Shown here: in pieces, positions 19,326 to 30,299 of the stretch
Numbering within the stretch: position 1 is the first letter of the stretch
Layout: every line of letters starts with the position of its first letter
Assembly: GCF_029407905.1 (NCBI RefSeq)
Contig: NC_073643.1
Span: 31,028,001-31,092,000, forward strand
Direction of reading: 5' to 3'
DNA from: Bubalus kerabau
Taxonomy: Eukaryota > Chordata > Mammalia > Artiodactyla > Bovidae
DNA: 64,000 bases
Notes under the pieces: model-generated
Told to the model about the DNA's origin: nothing
What the model saw: only the letters and a program-made list of their open reading frames with translations
Database searches by the model: none
Position numbers and translations under genes: made by a program

Positions 19326-21190
19326 GTAGCCCCACTCTCCTGACCTCCTAGTGTCTTAGCCACTCCTTTGTGGCGTGGCTCCAACAGACCCATAATGAGG
19401 GACGGGGTGCTCTAGTGCACCACATTCCTGGGGGACGTGAGTGGGCTTCCGTCCTCTTTAGAGCTAGGAGGGGACAGGCTGGGGAGGAGCATCAGAAGGA
19501 GTTCTGCCTCCTCCGGCCCTCCCCCATCTCCTCTCCCCTTTCTTCCCATCCTCCCTCCCTCGTGTGTCCTTCTCTCTTTTCCTTCCCTGGCTCCATCTCC
19601 CCTCCCGTCTCTCCCTCCAGAGCACCTTCCTCTCCTGACTTCATTCTCTCCTTCCTGCTGCATTCCCCCCACCCCAAGTGCCCCTTGTCCCTCCCTGGCA
19701 CAGGTGACATCTGAGGAAGGGCTTATGATGGAAAGCTCCCGATTTGGTGCTTTGGGCACAAAGGGTGCCCTGACTCGCCCGCCCGTGGCTTCCTCCCTGC
19801 TGTGTGTTGTTGGAGGCTCGGCTGGTAGGTGAGGCTCGCTGCCTCCCTGGCCCCGCAGCCTGGAGGACAGGTCCCGCCTGTCACAGCTCAGGCTCAGGCC
19901 CCAGGGTCCTGATGGGCCCCTTCTCTGGGCAACACTCCCCTTTTTTTCCCCCTTTCCATTCCCTCCCATTCCCTCTTGTCTCTTCATCCTGCATCTCACT
20001 CCCAGCACCTCTCTGCTGGGAATTCCATGCAGGGCAACTGAGGGTGTTGGCAAGGTGGGGAGGTTCATCCAGGCTCTGTCCTGGATCTCTTTTATGTTCA
20101 CTGAGTCAATAAATACTGCAGATTCTCCTTGGCTTTTGCTTTGCATGCAGCACCTGGAGACGGTTCATCACAGAGCAAAGCCACCATCCCTTTCTGAGAT
20201 GTTAGCCCTCCGTCCTCATGGCTTCCTCCCTTCTCCCCACCCTGCCTCCCTCCCTCCCTCCTTCATTTCTTCTTTCTTTGCTTTCTCTCACTTCTGCTCC
20301 CACTCCCATTCTCTTCTTCTGGCCTGTGACCTCAGATGCACTATGTAACCTTTGTCATGTGCCAGGTTTCTGGAGTCAGGGGCGGTGGCAGCGGTGAGAT
20401 GGGTGGAAGGCGCACAGTAGGTCTGGGGTGAAATGGACAGAGCTAGAGCTTGGGGATCAGCCATGTAGGCATGGCAGGGTCCTGAAGCCACAGATTCACC
20501 TCCTCACATTCGTATTTATGCACCATTTCAAAGCAGCCCCTTCCGTTCTTTTCCCCACTCTCTCCTCTTTCCCCTCAGACAATGAATTATTTGCTTAAAT
20601 GGCCTTGGCCGAGGGCTCACGTGACAACAGCATTCCATTAAAAATCTCTTTGCCTCGCTGGAGTGCAGTAAGAGACGTTTGTGGTAGATTTGAGGCGCGG
20701 GAGTTGGGGGGAGCACCGATTGTGAAAAGAAAAAGAAACAAAGTCCTTTTCTTCCCCGCTGAATGAGAAAATACTTTCAAGACTCAGTGTCAAATGGTTT
20801 CCTCACTTTCTCCCTCAGTGTTTTGCCAGAGACCCTGGCAATGAACCACTCTCTCTTTCCCGCTCTCTCTCGGGGTCACTATGGAGGCAGAGACGTTTCC
20901 TATTTGACTTGGGTTTAAAGGGTGGATGAGTCCAGAGGAAGCCCAGAGATCTGCAGAGGGTCTGTGCTTTTCTGTCTTAGAGCGTCTGCTTTGGGTGAAG
21001 AGGGTCTTCATTCAGTCAAGGGTCATCACTCTTGGAAACACAGAGGCAGGGAAGGAAATTCCCTCTGGGCCGGTCCCTGGGGGTAAGTGAGAGGGTCTGT
21101 TTCCTGGTGACTTGGCCGTTCCATCCTGACCCAGCCTGCCCTCCAGGTGGGCAAGACAGGCTGTGTTTCTGCTTCCAAACAACCAGGAGA
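19326..21190. other. Unique GC- and pyrimidine-rich DNA
   Basis: Dominated by a C/T-rich tract at about 19480-19700 and (CCTC)n/(TTTC)n at about 20240-20290. A 244-codon minus-strand frame (19412-20146) is the low-complexity complement of this tract and carries no domain. No splice-bounded exon is supported. Confidence 0.45.
19480..19700. repeat. Pyrimidine-rich low-complexity tract
   Basis: Long C/T-biased run on the plus strand; purine-rich on the minus strand. Confidence 0.85.
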
Positions 21191-21194
21191 AGAG

Positions 21195-21275
21195 AGACTT
21201 GTGACTTGAAGCCAGCTTGAGCTGGGCTGTGTCGCCTTGGCCAAGTTGCTTTCCCTCTCTGATTTCTATATCCTT
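21195..21275 (+). mobile_element. MIR core fragment
   Basis: GGGCTGTGTCGCCTTGGCCA, AGTTGCTTTCCCTCTCTG and TTTCTATATCC are consistent with MIR. Confidence 0.65.
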
Positions 21276-21401
21276 AAGAAAAAGTTCAGAAAAAGCTTCC
21301 CAAACTTGGCAATGAGGCCATAGAAGGACGATGTGTCTTGTGCATGCCACACCAGACCACCAGCTGACAGCCCCATCCAAAGATTATCTAACTCTCTAGG
21401 G

Positions 21402-21604
21402 CTCCCGCCAAATCTGACTGCCGCCTGTTTTTGTAAATAAAGTTCCACTGGAACACAGCCACACCCATCCATTTATGGATCATGGCTCCTGCTTTCACTT
21501 GACAGCAAGGCAGCGTCCAGTAGTTGCAACAGAGACCAGATGGCCCACAAAGCTGAAAATTATTTACTGTCTGCCCCTTTATAGAGAAGGTTTGCTGACC
21601 CCTG
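21402..21604. mobile_element. Non-autonomous hAT element with perfect target-site duplication
   Basis: Contains CCGCCTGTTTTTGTAAATAAAG, GTAGTTGCAACAGAGACCAGATGG, CCCACAAAGC and the end TTTGCTGACCCCTG, a widespread mammalian non-autonomous hAT family. The 8-bp duplication CTCTAGGG is identical at 21394-21401 and 21605-21612 and fits the NTCTAGNN target preference of hAT. It is non-coding. A second copy of the family lies at 32352-32556. Confidence 0.85.
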
Positions 21605-21619
21605 CTCTAGGGGGATGTG

Positions 21620-22025
21620 GTGGTGTTTGATTTACTGTTTACTACTGATTCAGGTCCAGGCTCTGGAAAGTGTGATGCTAATTTGTGGAAGATTGATAAC
21701 TTGTAAATGATTTTGATCCAGGGGTCATGAAAATGATTTCTGTCCAGTATAAAAGATACCCCCACAGAAAACGATTTTATTGACCTGCAGGACATCCATC
21801 ATCTCCGTGTCTAGCTTGGCATTCTTTTTCCAGCATACTCTCTGTTCTTCCCTAACTTTGGTCCCTCCTATAAGACTTTGAACCGACTTTCCCATCCGGC
21901 TGGTTCCCCTGGTAATAGGTTAGAGAAATCCTTGCCCCATGCCCATTTTCTGTTTGTGTGAGAGTCAGGACCTTAACTTTTGGAAATTATTTTCTGACAT
22001 GTGCGATGAGGGCATTGGACCAGAT
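21620..22025. other. Unique DNA
   Basis: Nothing recognisable. Confidence 0.5.
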
Positions 22026-22271
22026 CAGTGGTTGCCAAACTGTGCTCTGGGGGACCACCAAGTGTCTTCAGAAGTCCCTGAGGGTAGATGCTAACGAGAT
22101 AAGTAAAGGTCAGGCACCAGCGTCCCCTGCTTCTTCCCCAACCAAAGAAGCTCCACTTGTCAGCCTGCCTTGTATTTTGAGGCTTCCAGCATAAAATTCC
22201 TGGAGGAAAAGGAAAAAGCATGTTGCCACACACAAAAAATGAGTAAGTAAATAAAAAGTGTTGCAGCACTG
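22026..22271. mobile_element. Probable non-autonomous hAT element
   Basis: Starts CAGTGGTTGCCAAACTG and ends TTGCAGCACTG, the inverted CAGTG-type ends of MER1/MER5-class hAT elements. Flanks GACCAGAT and GACGAAGT agree at 5 of 8 bases, so the duplication is weak. Confidence 0.55.
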
Positions 22272-22493
22272 GACGAAGTGATGGGAAGTTTCCAAGTTCC
22301 TGAGGACTGTGTGTGGAGCAAACTCAGCTATGCCAGGCCCGGGTAACTGCTGGGGGCTGCACATTCCTCCCGGTCTGTAACCAGCTCCTGGTCCATCTGT
22401 GGCCTGCGGCTGGAATGTGGGGTATTTATGCTCCTTCAGAGAGAGGCCTCCAGAGACCTGACGTGAATACCAACAATTTCCCCAGGTCTTAAT

Positions 22494-22518
22494 GGGGCGG
22501 GGTGGGGTGGGGGGGTGG
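22494..22518 (+). repeat. G-quadruplex-prone G tract
   Basis: G4-C-G4-T-G4-T-G7-T-G2: four runs of at least four guanines with single-base loops on the plus strand. Confidence 0.85.
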
Positions 22519-23009
22519 AAAGTGTGCCTTTTCTTCCTAATTGTGTTTCTTAAACTTTAGCAGAGTTGCACAAGGAGTGCTCTGTGGTGCCTGATTATCG
22601 ACAGTTTCTCATGAGAACAGGAGGCATTTGTGCTGGCCAGAGACCTGCAGGGTTCACCAAGTGCTGTATAGATTGGTGCAGGCAGGTGTCTGGGATCCTG
22701 TGGGTCTGCTGCGGGTGCAGTGGAGATGGGAGGAGAGGAAACTGATCAGAGTTGTGTTCTGTGAGTTTCCTCTTTTATTTTGGAGCTTAGTTGTTCATTG
22801 CATCCTGATGGGAGGGAAGCCCCTCAGGGCTCAGCCACTGCCTTTCTGGAAGCAATTCCACCTTCTCCCTGGCTGGCTGGGGCTTCCTGGGAGTGGGGTC
22901 TGGTGGGAAAGCTTTGAACAGCTGTCGGAGTCTGAGCTATGCATATTGGGCTTAACTTGGGTTAGATGAGCCTGTTGTAAGAGCCTTTCTGTTCTTGCCA
23001 GGTTGATCT
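22519..23009. other. Unique DNA
   Basis: No repeat, RNA gene or supported exon seen. Confidence 0.5.
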
Positions 23010-23682
23010 TTTTTCTCTTATGTAATCGAGGTGAAATGCACATAATAGAAATTGGGATGACATGGTGGCTCAGACTGTACAGAATCTGCCTGCAATGCAG
23101 GAGACATGGATTTGATCCCTGTGTCAAGAAGATCCCTTGGAGAAAGGAATGGCAACCCACTCCAGTATTCTTGCCTGGCAAATTCCATGGACAGAGGAGC
23201 CTGGCAGGCTATACAGTTGCAAAGAATTGGACATGACTGAGCAACTAACACTTTCACATAATAGAAAATTAACTGTTTTAAGTTATACAATTCATTGGCA
23301 TTGAGTGCATTTATAATATTGTAAAACCACCTTTATCTAGTTCCGGAACATTCTTATCACTCTAAAAGTAAATATCCATTAAGTAATCATGTTCTATTCC
23401 CCTACCTCTCCAACCTGACCACAACCCCTGGTAACCACTAATCTGCTTCCTAACCCTATGGTTTTACCCGGATATTTCATACAAGTGGAATCATACCATA
23501 TAAGACCTTTTGCTTCTGGCTTCTTCCACTCAGCACAATGTTTTGGAGGCTCTTCTATGTCATAACTTCATGTGTCAATGCTTCATTCCTTTTTGTGTCT
23601 GAATGATGTTGTATCTTATGACTAGACCTCAGTGTATCAGTTCATCCAGGGATGGGCATTTTGGTTGATTCTATCCTTTTCT
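23010..23682 (-). mobile_element. Old L1 (L1M-type) 3' fragment, interrupted
   Basis: Plus-strand wording GAGGTGAAATGCACATAATAG, TATACAATTCATTGGCATTGAG, CCTGGTAACCACTAATCTGC, CAAGTGGAATCATACC and TTGGTTGATTCTATCC is the reverse of an old L1 3' region. Split by the Bov-tA at 23052-23254. Confidence 0.8.
23052..23254 (+). mobile_element. Bov-tA SINE
   Basis: tRNA-like head (GATGACATGGTGGCTCAG) then Bov-A body ending ACTGAGCAACTAACACTTT. The 13-bp duplication CACATAATAGAAA is perfect at 23039-23051 and 23255-23267. Confidence 0.97.
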
Positions 23683-23757
23683 ACTGACTGGCTTCTATCC
23701 ACTGGTTTCTACCCACTGGCTTCTATGACCCACTGGCTACCCACTGGCCCACTATGC
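23683..23757. repeat. Short degenerate minisatellite
   Basis: Imperfect units of about 14-20 bp built on the phrase CCACTGGCTTCTAT, with 4-5 copies of decreasing similarity. Confidence 0.75.
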
Positions 23758-25340
23758 TGCCACATAACCTTCTCAGTCCCTCAGCAGCCTCAGTGCTCAT
23801 AGTGACAACCCCCACCACAAAGTCTCCCCCAGGTATTTCTGGGTGTCCCTGGGGGGTTTCACATGATTGAAGTTCTGTTCCAGGTGCCTGGTTGCAGCCT
23901 CTGCACCAAGACCTCCTGTGGGTGGACAGCTCCGCCACACCCAGATGGCACCCCTGGAGCCCCTGTCCACTGAGCTTGTCCTGTGATGTGCTGGTCGCAT
24001 GATCTGTGTCAGGGCAGGACCTGGGGACCTCTGGTTTCATGATGGAATGGGGACCTTGCCATCTTCCGAGAGCATTCTGTTACTCCCTCTCAGCCTGTGA
24101 GTGTTTATTTTTGGCCTGGTCACTTTTCCCTAAAAGGAATCATCTGGTCTCAGAGGTATCTAAGAAGGGTGCCACCTCACCCTGGGTGATCTGGGACTGC
24201 TGGTCCATCATCCTGGGAAGCCCGCTCAGTCCCAGGCAGACCGGGACCATGGGTCCTGTAGGTTTCAGCCTGACTGGGGAGCTTCTCATCGTTCAATATG
24301 CTGCCTTTCAGCGTATCCTCCTGTTTTGAATCTGACCTTCCATAGCACCCTGAAGTCCCTATCCAGAGCCTATTTGTCCACAGTTGACTAGAGAGTAAGC
24401 TTCTTTTCTTCCACTGGATTGGTTAGTTATCTTGCTGTCTGAGGCTAGGAAGAAACCTGGAGATTTAAACTCTTTTTAATGATTTTTTTTTTTTTTTTAA
24501 ACCAATCCTCTTGCTTTCAGCCTTACTGGCCTCCTGCTTTCAGGGCTAGCTGGTACCTCTGGTTCTTGATGTTTTCTGGGGTGCTGTGGACACAGATCAC
24601 CTGGCTTCCTACCATTTACCCTTGGGCTTGGGTGGAGCTTTTTCAGCTCTGATATATCACTCAGCTCTCATCTAATTGCTTTTCAGCCTCCCTACATCCC
24701 TCCCCTTCCAATGTATTATTGTATTTTAAAACATCTTTTGCCTGTTCTTCTCACATTTCTTTATGACTTAAACAATTCCTTTACTCGCATGTTAGTGAGT
24801 CTCAGGGAAGAGCAGAGAAAAACATATGTTTTGTTGGACATTTTTAGCAAGAAGTCTCATTTCCTCCATGTGTGAGGCCAGGTTGCGTCTCCATCGTGGC
24901 TCACCTTCTTAGCTAAGTGGTCTTGGACAAGTGCTAATACATTGATCTCTCTGAGCCCTGTTTCCTTCAATGCCTGGGTCCCCTTTAAAGTAGGAAGAGT
25001 GGAGTGGTGTAATAACAAACCAAAGAACACGTGGGAAGCCCCAAGTGTGGGCCAGGCATGGGTGGCTTCATATCTCCTCAACCCCTGTGTCCTCCCTACC
25101 CTCTTGTATTAATAGGAGCTCAGAGACTTTTCTTGTCTAAAGGGGACACACCCCTCCAACCCTCCACCCTTCATATGCATTTTCTCTAGGATTCAGAGTA
25201 AAACCTTCCTCCCCCATCTACCAAGAGGGTCACTAGCCCATCTTTCCCTTCTCACTCCTAGTTTGGGCTCAGCTTGGACACCTGTCCTTAGTTTTCCAGC
25301 CACGCCTCTGCTCTGCGTACACACTCATGTTTGACCTCCA
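23758..25340. other. Mostly unique DNA
   Basis: No gene recognised. Contains a T17-type run near 24484-24500 and a diverged plus-strand MIR at about 24880-24985 (GTGGTCTTGGACAAGTGC, TCTCTCTGAGCCCTGTTTCC). Confidence 0.45.
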
Positions 25341-25345
25341 TTCTT

Positions 25346-25442
25346 GTTGTTCAGCTGCTTAGTTATGTCTGTCTCTTTGCAGCCCTGTGGACTGCAGCTT
25401 GCCAGGCTTCCCTGTCCTTCAGTGTCTTCCAGAGTTTGCTTA
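25346..25442 (-). mobile_element. BovB 3'-tail fragment
   Basis: TTGTTGTTCAGCTGCTTAG, CTCTTTGCAGCCCTGTGG and CAGGCTTCCCTGTCCTTCAG are the reverse of the BovB 3' UTR. About 100 bp, strongly truncated. Confidence 0.85.
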
Positions 25443-25644
25443 CTTTGGCTCAGCATCTTCATTCCTTCTGGAGCTATTTCTCGGCTCTTCTCCAGTAGTG
25501 TATTGGACATCTACAGACCTGGGGAGTTCACCTTTCAGTGTTATCTCTTTGACCTCTAAGGTCAAGCTCAAAGTCATCTTCTCCCAAGAAACATTTCCTA
25601 AACTTGATGGCCTCCACAGAAACCCCTCCCTGACACATTTTGGG

Positions 25645-25850
25645 GCAGGCGGTGGAGCACAGAGGCTAAGTGTGCAGGTTCTCAAGGAGTTGCCCACCTG
25701 GGTTCGAGTCTCAGCTCTACCGCTAGCTGGCTGTGCTGCCTTGGGCAAGTGACCTCACTTGCCCAGTTCTGAGGCTCAGTTTCCTCACGAGTAAAATGGG
25801 GCTGAATAATAGCACCTAGCAGTCACAAATGAGACCCATCATTCCAGAGA
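25645..25850 (+). mobile_element. MIR SINE, nearly full length
   Basis: GGCGGTGGAGCACAGAGGC, CCTGGGTTCGAGTCTCAGC, CTTGGGCAAGTGACC and CTCAGTTTCCTCACGAG with AAAATGGGGC. Confidence 0.92.
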
Positions 25851-26029
25851 TGAAAGGATATGATGGAAATAAAGAAAACACAGTGGCCAGTGTACATGTA
25901 TAAAAGTTTACTGTTCTTTTTGCTTCTGTCCTATTTTGATGTTTGGTTTGATTTAGCTGCCAGGCTGTCTCTAGGGGTAGGGACTTGTCTTCTTCCTCTT
26001 TCTCTACTTTGCAGCCTGGCCTCAGTGGC

Positions 26030-26140
26030 CCAGGAGGTTATAAGAGCACTGGAGCAGGAATCCCAAGTCCAGTTCGCCCAGCATCATTGGAGGGGTAACC
26101 TTGGGCAGATCACATCACTTCTCTGAGTCATTACTTTTGG
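26030..26140 (+). mobile_element. MIR fragment
   Basis: TAAGAGCACTGGAGCAGG and ACCTTGGGCAGATCACATC, then CTTCTCTGAGTCATT. Confidence 0.75.
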
Positions 26141-27505
26141 AGGCAGCTGGGAGACCAAGTCCTGCCAAGGCATGCAGAAAAGAAAGTGAAAAAGAGACTG
26201 GAGCTGGTGACATATGTTTCTTCCCTCTTCCGGCAAGTTTATCCCCCACTGGCTCAGCCAGAGTCTTGTTAACACAGAGCTGGATGGAACCCTCTGTGCC
26301 CCTGACTCTGTGGCTCTCAGTCTCCACTTCACACGAGAATAAACTGGGGAGATTCCAAAAGTTTGAATGCCAAGGACTTGACTTTGGATGTGGGAAACTG
26401 GAATTTTGGAGGATGGGGTCTGATTAGAAAGGATTTTAAAAGCTCCTAGATGATGTGGATGCTTTTGGAGCAGGGCCACATCTGAGTGGTGAGTCTACAC
26501 AATCCTCTTGTTCTTCTGGGAAGCATAGCTCAGGCCCCTCTGTGCCAGGCAGAAGGATCAATCTCTATTTACAAAGCTCCATTGAGCTTCATCTCTAATG
26601 CCATAGAACCCCTCTTTTCTGAGCCCCATTCATTTGTTGGACAGCAGCTCTGATGATCAGCAAGTTATTTTCATCGAGCTGAAGATAGCATCTCTGCAAA
26701 ACCATCTCTCCATCCCCGTTGAAGGTGGCTCAGCCCGACCCAGGGAAGACACCTTGCATCCGAGCTGCCCCTCATCTGAGTGGATCTGGCTGGGGGCTGC
26801 CACATGGATTTCGAAGGGCCTTGGATCCAGAAGAGGGACCGTCCTCCTAACTCGGCTCTAGTCTAATGGTTTCCAATTGTACCTTTGCCAGAATTTTCTT
26901 GGCAACACGTCCCAAATATAACCCACTGAGTCAGAGTCTCCAAGGGAGAGGCTCAGAATGCTATCTGTTTAATACTTGTCCCAGATGAGGGTCATGATCC
27001 AGTAGTATGGAAAACATGTAGTAGGTTGATTAGATTAGCTACTTCTGGCTACAGATGGTTCCAGGGAGAAGACTCCAAGGTAGGAAAGAGCCTGGGGCTT
27101 AGCAAGGGTGGTGAGAGGTGGGACTGGGGTAAAGATGGGGTGGGCGTGGGGTGAAGATGGGGTGGATTGGAGATGCCGAGCAAGTGAGGGTAGAGGGAAT
27201 CTAGGCCCAGGTGGGCCCCTCCCTGGGCTTGGGCCTTGCCGGTTGGTCGCTCTGGGACTGTGTGGGTCTGTGGCTGTTGAATCAGGAATGCGTGCTTCTT
27301 CTTGGCCCAAAGGGGTTCTTTCTTTTCATCCTCAGTTCTGGGGAAGGTGGAGGAGATAGTCGAGACCATTTATGTTTCAGTCATGCCTACAGAGTTCTGT
27401 TCTCTGGGAAAAGATTCACAGTTTCAGGACTCAGTTCTGTGTTGTTGGGTTTTTCCCCCTCCTGGAACAAGAGAATCGATCCTTATTTAAATAATGCAGT
27501 CCTGT
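26141..27505. other. Mostly unique DNA
   Basis: No gene recognised. A possible MER5A-like piece lies at about 26880-27010. Two tandem G-rich 22-bp units (TGGGGTAAAGATGGGGTGG type) lie at about 27125-27168. Confidence 0.45.
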
Positions 27506-27509
27506 ATAT

Positions 27510-27882
27510 TAGTTTGCGAGAGCTGCCATAACAAAATGCCACAGACTGGGTGACTTAAACTTTGGCTGGAGCTGGAAGTCCAAGATCAAGGTATTGGCAG
27601 TGGGGTTTCTCCTGAGGCCTCTTTGCCTTGCACACAGCCGCCTTCTTGTGGAGTCCTCATGCGGCCTTTCCTCTGGGTACGCACATCCCTGGTGTCTCTC
27701 TGTGTGTTCCAATTTCCTCCTCTTCTTATAAGGATGCCAGTCACATTAGACTAGGGCTCATCCTAAAGGTCTTATTTTAAGTTAATTACTGATTTAAAGG
27801 CCCTAACTCCAAATACAGTCATATTCTGCGGTTAGGGCTTCAACATTTGAATTTGAGGGGGACAGAATTCAGCCCATAACAT
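27510..27882 (-). mobile_element. MaLR-type (MLT1/MST class) LTR
   Basis: Reverse-orientation MaLR LTR: TTAGTTTGCGAGAGCTGCC, CATAACAAAATGCCACAGAC, GGAAGTCCAAGATCAAGG, CTCTTCTTATAAGGATGCC, CTCCAAATACAGTCATATTC and AATTCAGCCCATAACA. Lies alone; no internal viral sequence follows. Confidence 0.88.
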
Positions 27883-27884
27883 TC

Positions 27885-28788
27885 TCCTAGGTCTGTGTAA
27901 GTGAGTGACTGCTGACAGTATTAAAGGGAGGCCTGGGTGGAGTATTTTTTAAACAGGAAGAGGAAATGTGCAAAGAAACAAGGGCTAGAAATCCTGACCG
28001 CACTGGCTATGTCATTTTGGTTACCTAACCCTTCTGTTATCCTGTTTTCCATTTCCAGATACTCTTTCTCATTTTCTGTTTATTTCTGAGTGTATCCTAT
28101 TCTTGTTTGAAGGATATATTATTTTTTTTTTCTTAGGGTGATTTTAAGAATCTTTTTCTGTTCCTTGCATCTTCTGAATCTGTATTTTTCCCTTGGTGTC
28201 TGTTTTGGTTTCTCCCTGTCAAGGTAGAAGTACTCTTGAAATGTCTAGGGTGTATAGTTGTCTGATTGGAAAACCTGTTGATGGGCATTTTCTTCTAAGG
28301 ACCCTAAATATCAAAATCTTTTGGTGTTGGTTTTTGGCTCAGTCTGGATCCTTGGATAAGAACCCTCTGATGACAGGTGTGTATATGCATGGGTGTCTTG
28401 GAGATGGTGCTGGGATGATGGTGAGATAGGGACTGAGTTGGAGGAAAGGTTGTGAGCCTTACTCTTCAGTGGATGGACATTCATTTACTCCCTGTTTTTA
28501 GCACAGCTCCTCATTCCTACCACTGGTGGGGTCCAGTGCCCGTAGGCTAGAGTTCGTGGCATAGCCTATCCTGAGAGTCAACTTCTCTGCCTCTACTGCA
28601 GAGCCGGCACCTGCCTGGCACTGGGGCCTGGGGAGGGGAGCTCTAAGCTTGAATCGACTTTCAACTCACCCTTCTGTTTCAGTGTCTCCCCTGTGTCTAT
28701 CTCCAGGTGCCTCTTGAATCTTGCTTCTTATCACAGGCACTTAGCAAAGAGGAGGAAGCCGAGATCTCTTGTCACTCTCTGTCTGTGC
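27885..28788. other. Unique DNA, no gene recognised
   Basis: No supported exon, RNA or repeat apart from a T-run near 28120-28130. Confidence 0.5.
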
Positions 28789-30299
28789 AAAGTCAAGTGG
28801 GCCTTAGGAAGCATCTGTACAAACAAAGCTAGTGGAGGTGATGGAATTCCAGTTGAGCTATTTCAAATCCTAAAGGATGAAGCTGTGAAAGTGCTGCACT
28901 CAATATGCCAGCAAATTTGGAAGACTCAGCAGTGGCTACAGGACTGGAAAAGGTCAGTTTTCATTCCAATCCCAAAGAAAGGCAATGCCAAAGAATGCTC
29001 AAACTACTGCACAATTGCACTCATCTCACGTGCTAGCAAAGTAATGCTCAAAATCCTCCAAGCCAGGCTTCAACAGTACATGAACCATGTGTGAACTTCC
29101 AGATGTTCAAGCTGGATTTTTAAGAAAGGCAGAGGAACCAGAGATCAAATTGCCAACATCCATTGGAGCATGGAAAAAGCAAGAGAGTTCCAGAAAAACA
29201 TCTACTTCTGCTTTATCGACTATGCCAAAGCCTTTGACTTTGTGGATCACAACAAACTGTGGAAAATTCTGAAAGAGATGGGAATAGCAGACCACCTGAC
29301 CTGCCTCCTGAGAAATCTGTATGCAGGTCAAGAAGTAACAGTTAGAACCGGACATGGAACAACAGACTGGTTCCAAATTGGGAAAGGAGTACATCAAGAC
29401 TGTATATTGTCACCCTGCTTATTTAACTTATATGCAGAGTACATCATGTGAAATGCTAGGTGGGATGAAGCACAAGCTGGAATCAAGATTGCCGGGAGAA
29501 ATATCAACAACCTCACATACGCAGATGACACCACCCTTATGGCAGAAAGTGAAGAACTAAAGAGCCTCTTGATGAAAGTGAAAGAGGAGACTGAAAAAGT
29601 TGGTTTAAAGCTCAACATTCAGAAAACGAATATCATGGCATCCAGACCCATCACTTCATGGCAAATAGATGGGGAAACAATGGAAACAGTGAGAGACTTG
29701 ATTTTGGGGGGCTCCAAAATCACTGCAGATGGTGACTACAGCCATAAAATTAAAAGATGCTTGCTCCTTGGAAGAAAAGTTATGACCAACCTACATAGCA
29801 TATTAAAAAGCAGAGACATTACTTTGCCAACAAAGGTCCATCTAGTCAAAGCTATGGTTTTTCCAGTAGTCATGTATGGATGTGAGAGTTGGACTGTGAA
29901 GAAGGCTGAGTGCCGAAGAATTGATGCTTTTGAACTGTGGTGTTGGAGAAGACTCTCAAGAGTCTCTTGGACTGCAAGGAGATCCAACCAGTCCATCCTA
30001 AATGAGATCAGTCCTGAATATTCATTGGAAGGCGTGATGTTGAAGCTGAAACTCCAGTACTTTGGCCACCTGATGCAAAGAGCTGACTCATTTGAAGAGA
30101 CCCTGATGCTAGGAAGGATTGAAGGCAGGAGGAGAAGGGGACGACAGAGGATGAGATAGTTGGATGGCATCACCAACTCAATGTACATGAGTTTGAGTAA
30201 GCTCTGGGAGTTGGTAATGGACAGGGAGGCAGGGCATGGTGCAGTCCATTGCAAAGCGTTGGACACAACTGAGCCACCGAACTGAATCAATAATAACAA
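28789..30299 (+). mobile_element. BovB LINE copy 3, reverse transcriptase and C-terminal region
   Basis: The longest BovB piece in the window. Three open stretches share one frame: up to 29094, 29170-29451 and 29539-30159 (206 codons). The region between the first two differs from copy 1 by +4 bp (GTGT-type insertion near 29089) and about +2 bp (T-run near 29120), together +6, so the frame is regained downstream. A TGA at 29449-29451 replaces an AGA codon of copy 1. The catalytic YADD is intact at 29518-29529. A TAG at 30157-30159 replaces a TGG. The endonuclease half is missing. The 3' end (GACACAACTGAGCC, ACTGAATCAATAATAACAA) abuts an ERV LTR. No clear target-site duplication was found. Confidence 0.95.

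Noticed and set aside
19412..20146. 244-codon minus-strand frame
   Set aside because: Gly/Glu/Arg-rich composition follows the C/T-rich tract on the plus strand, and no domain is visible.
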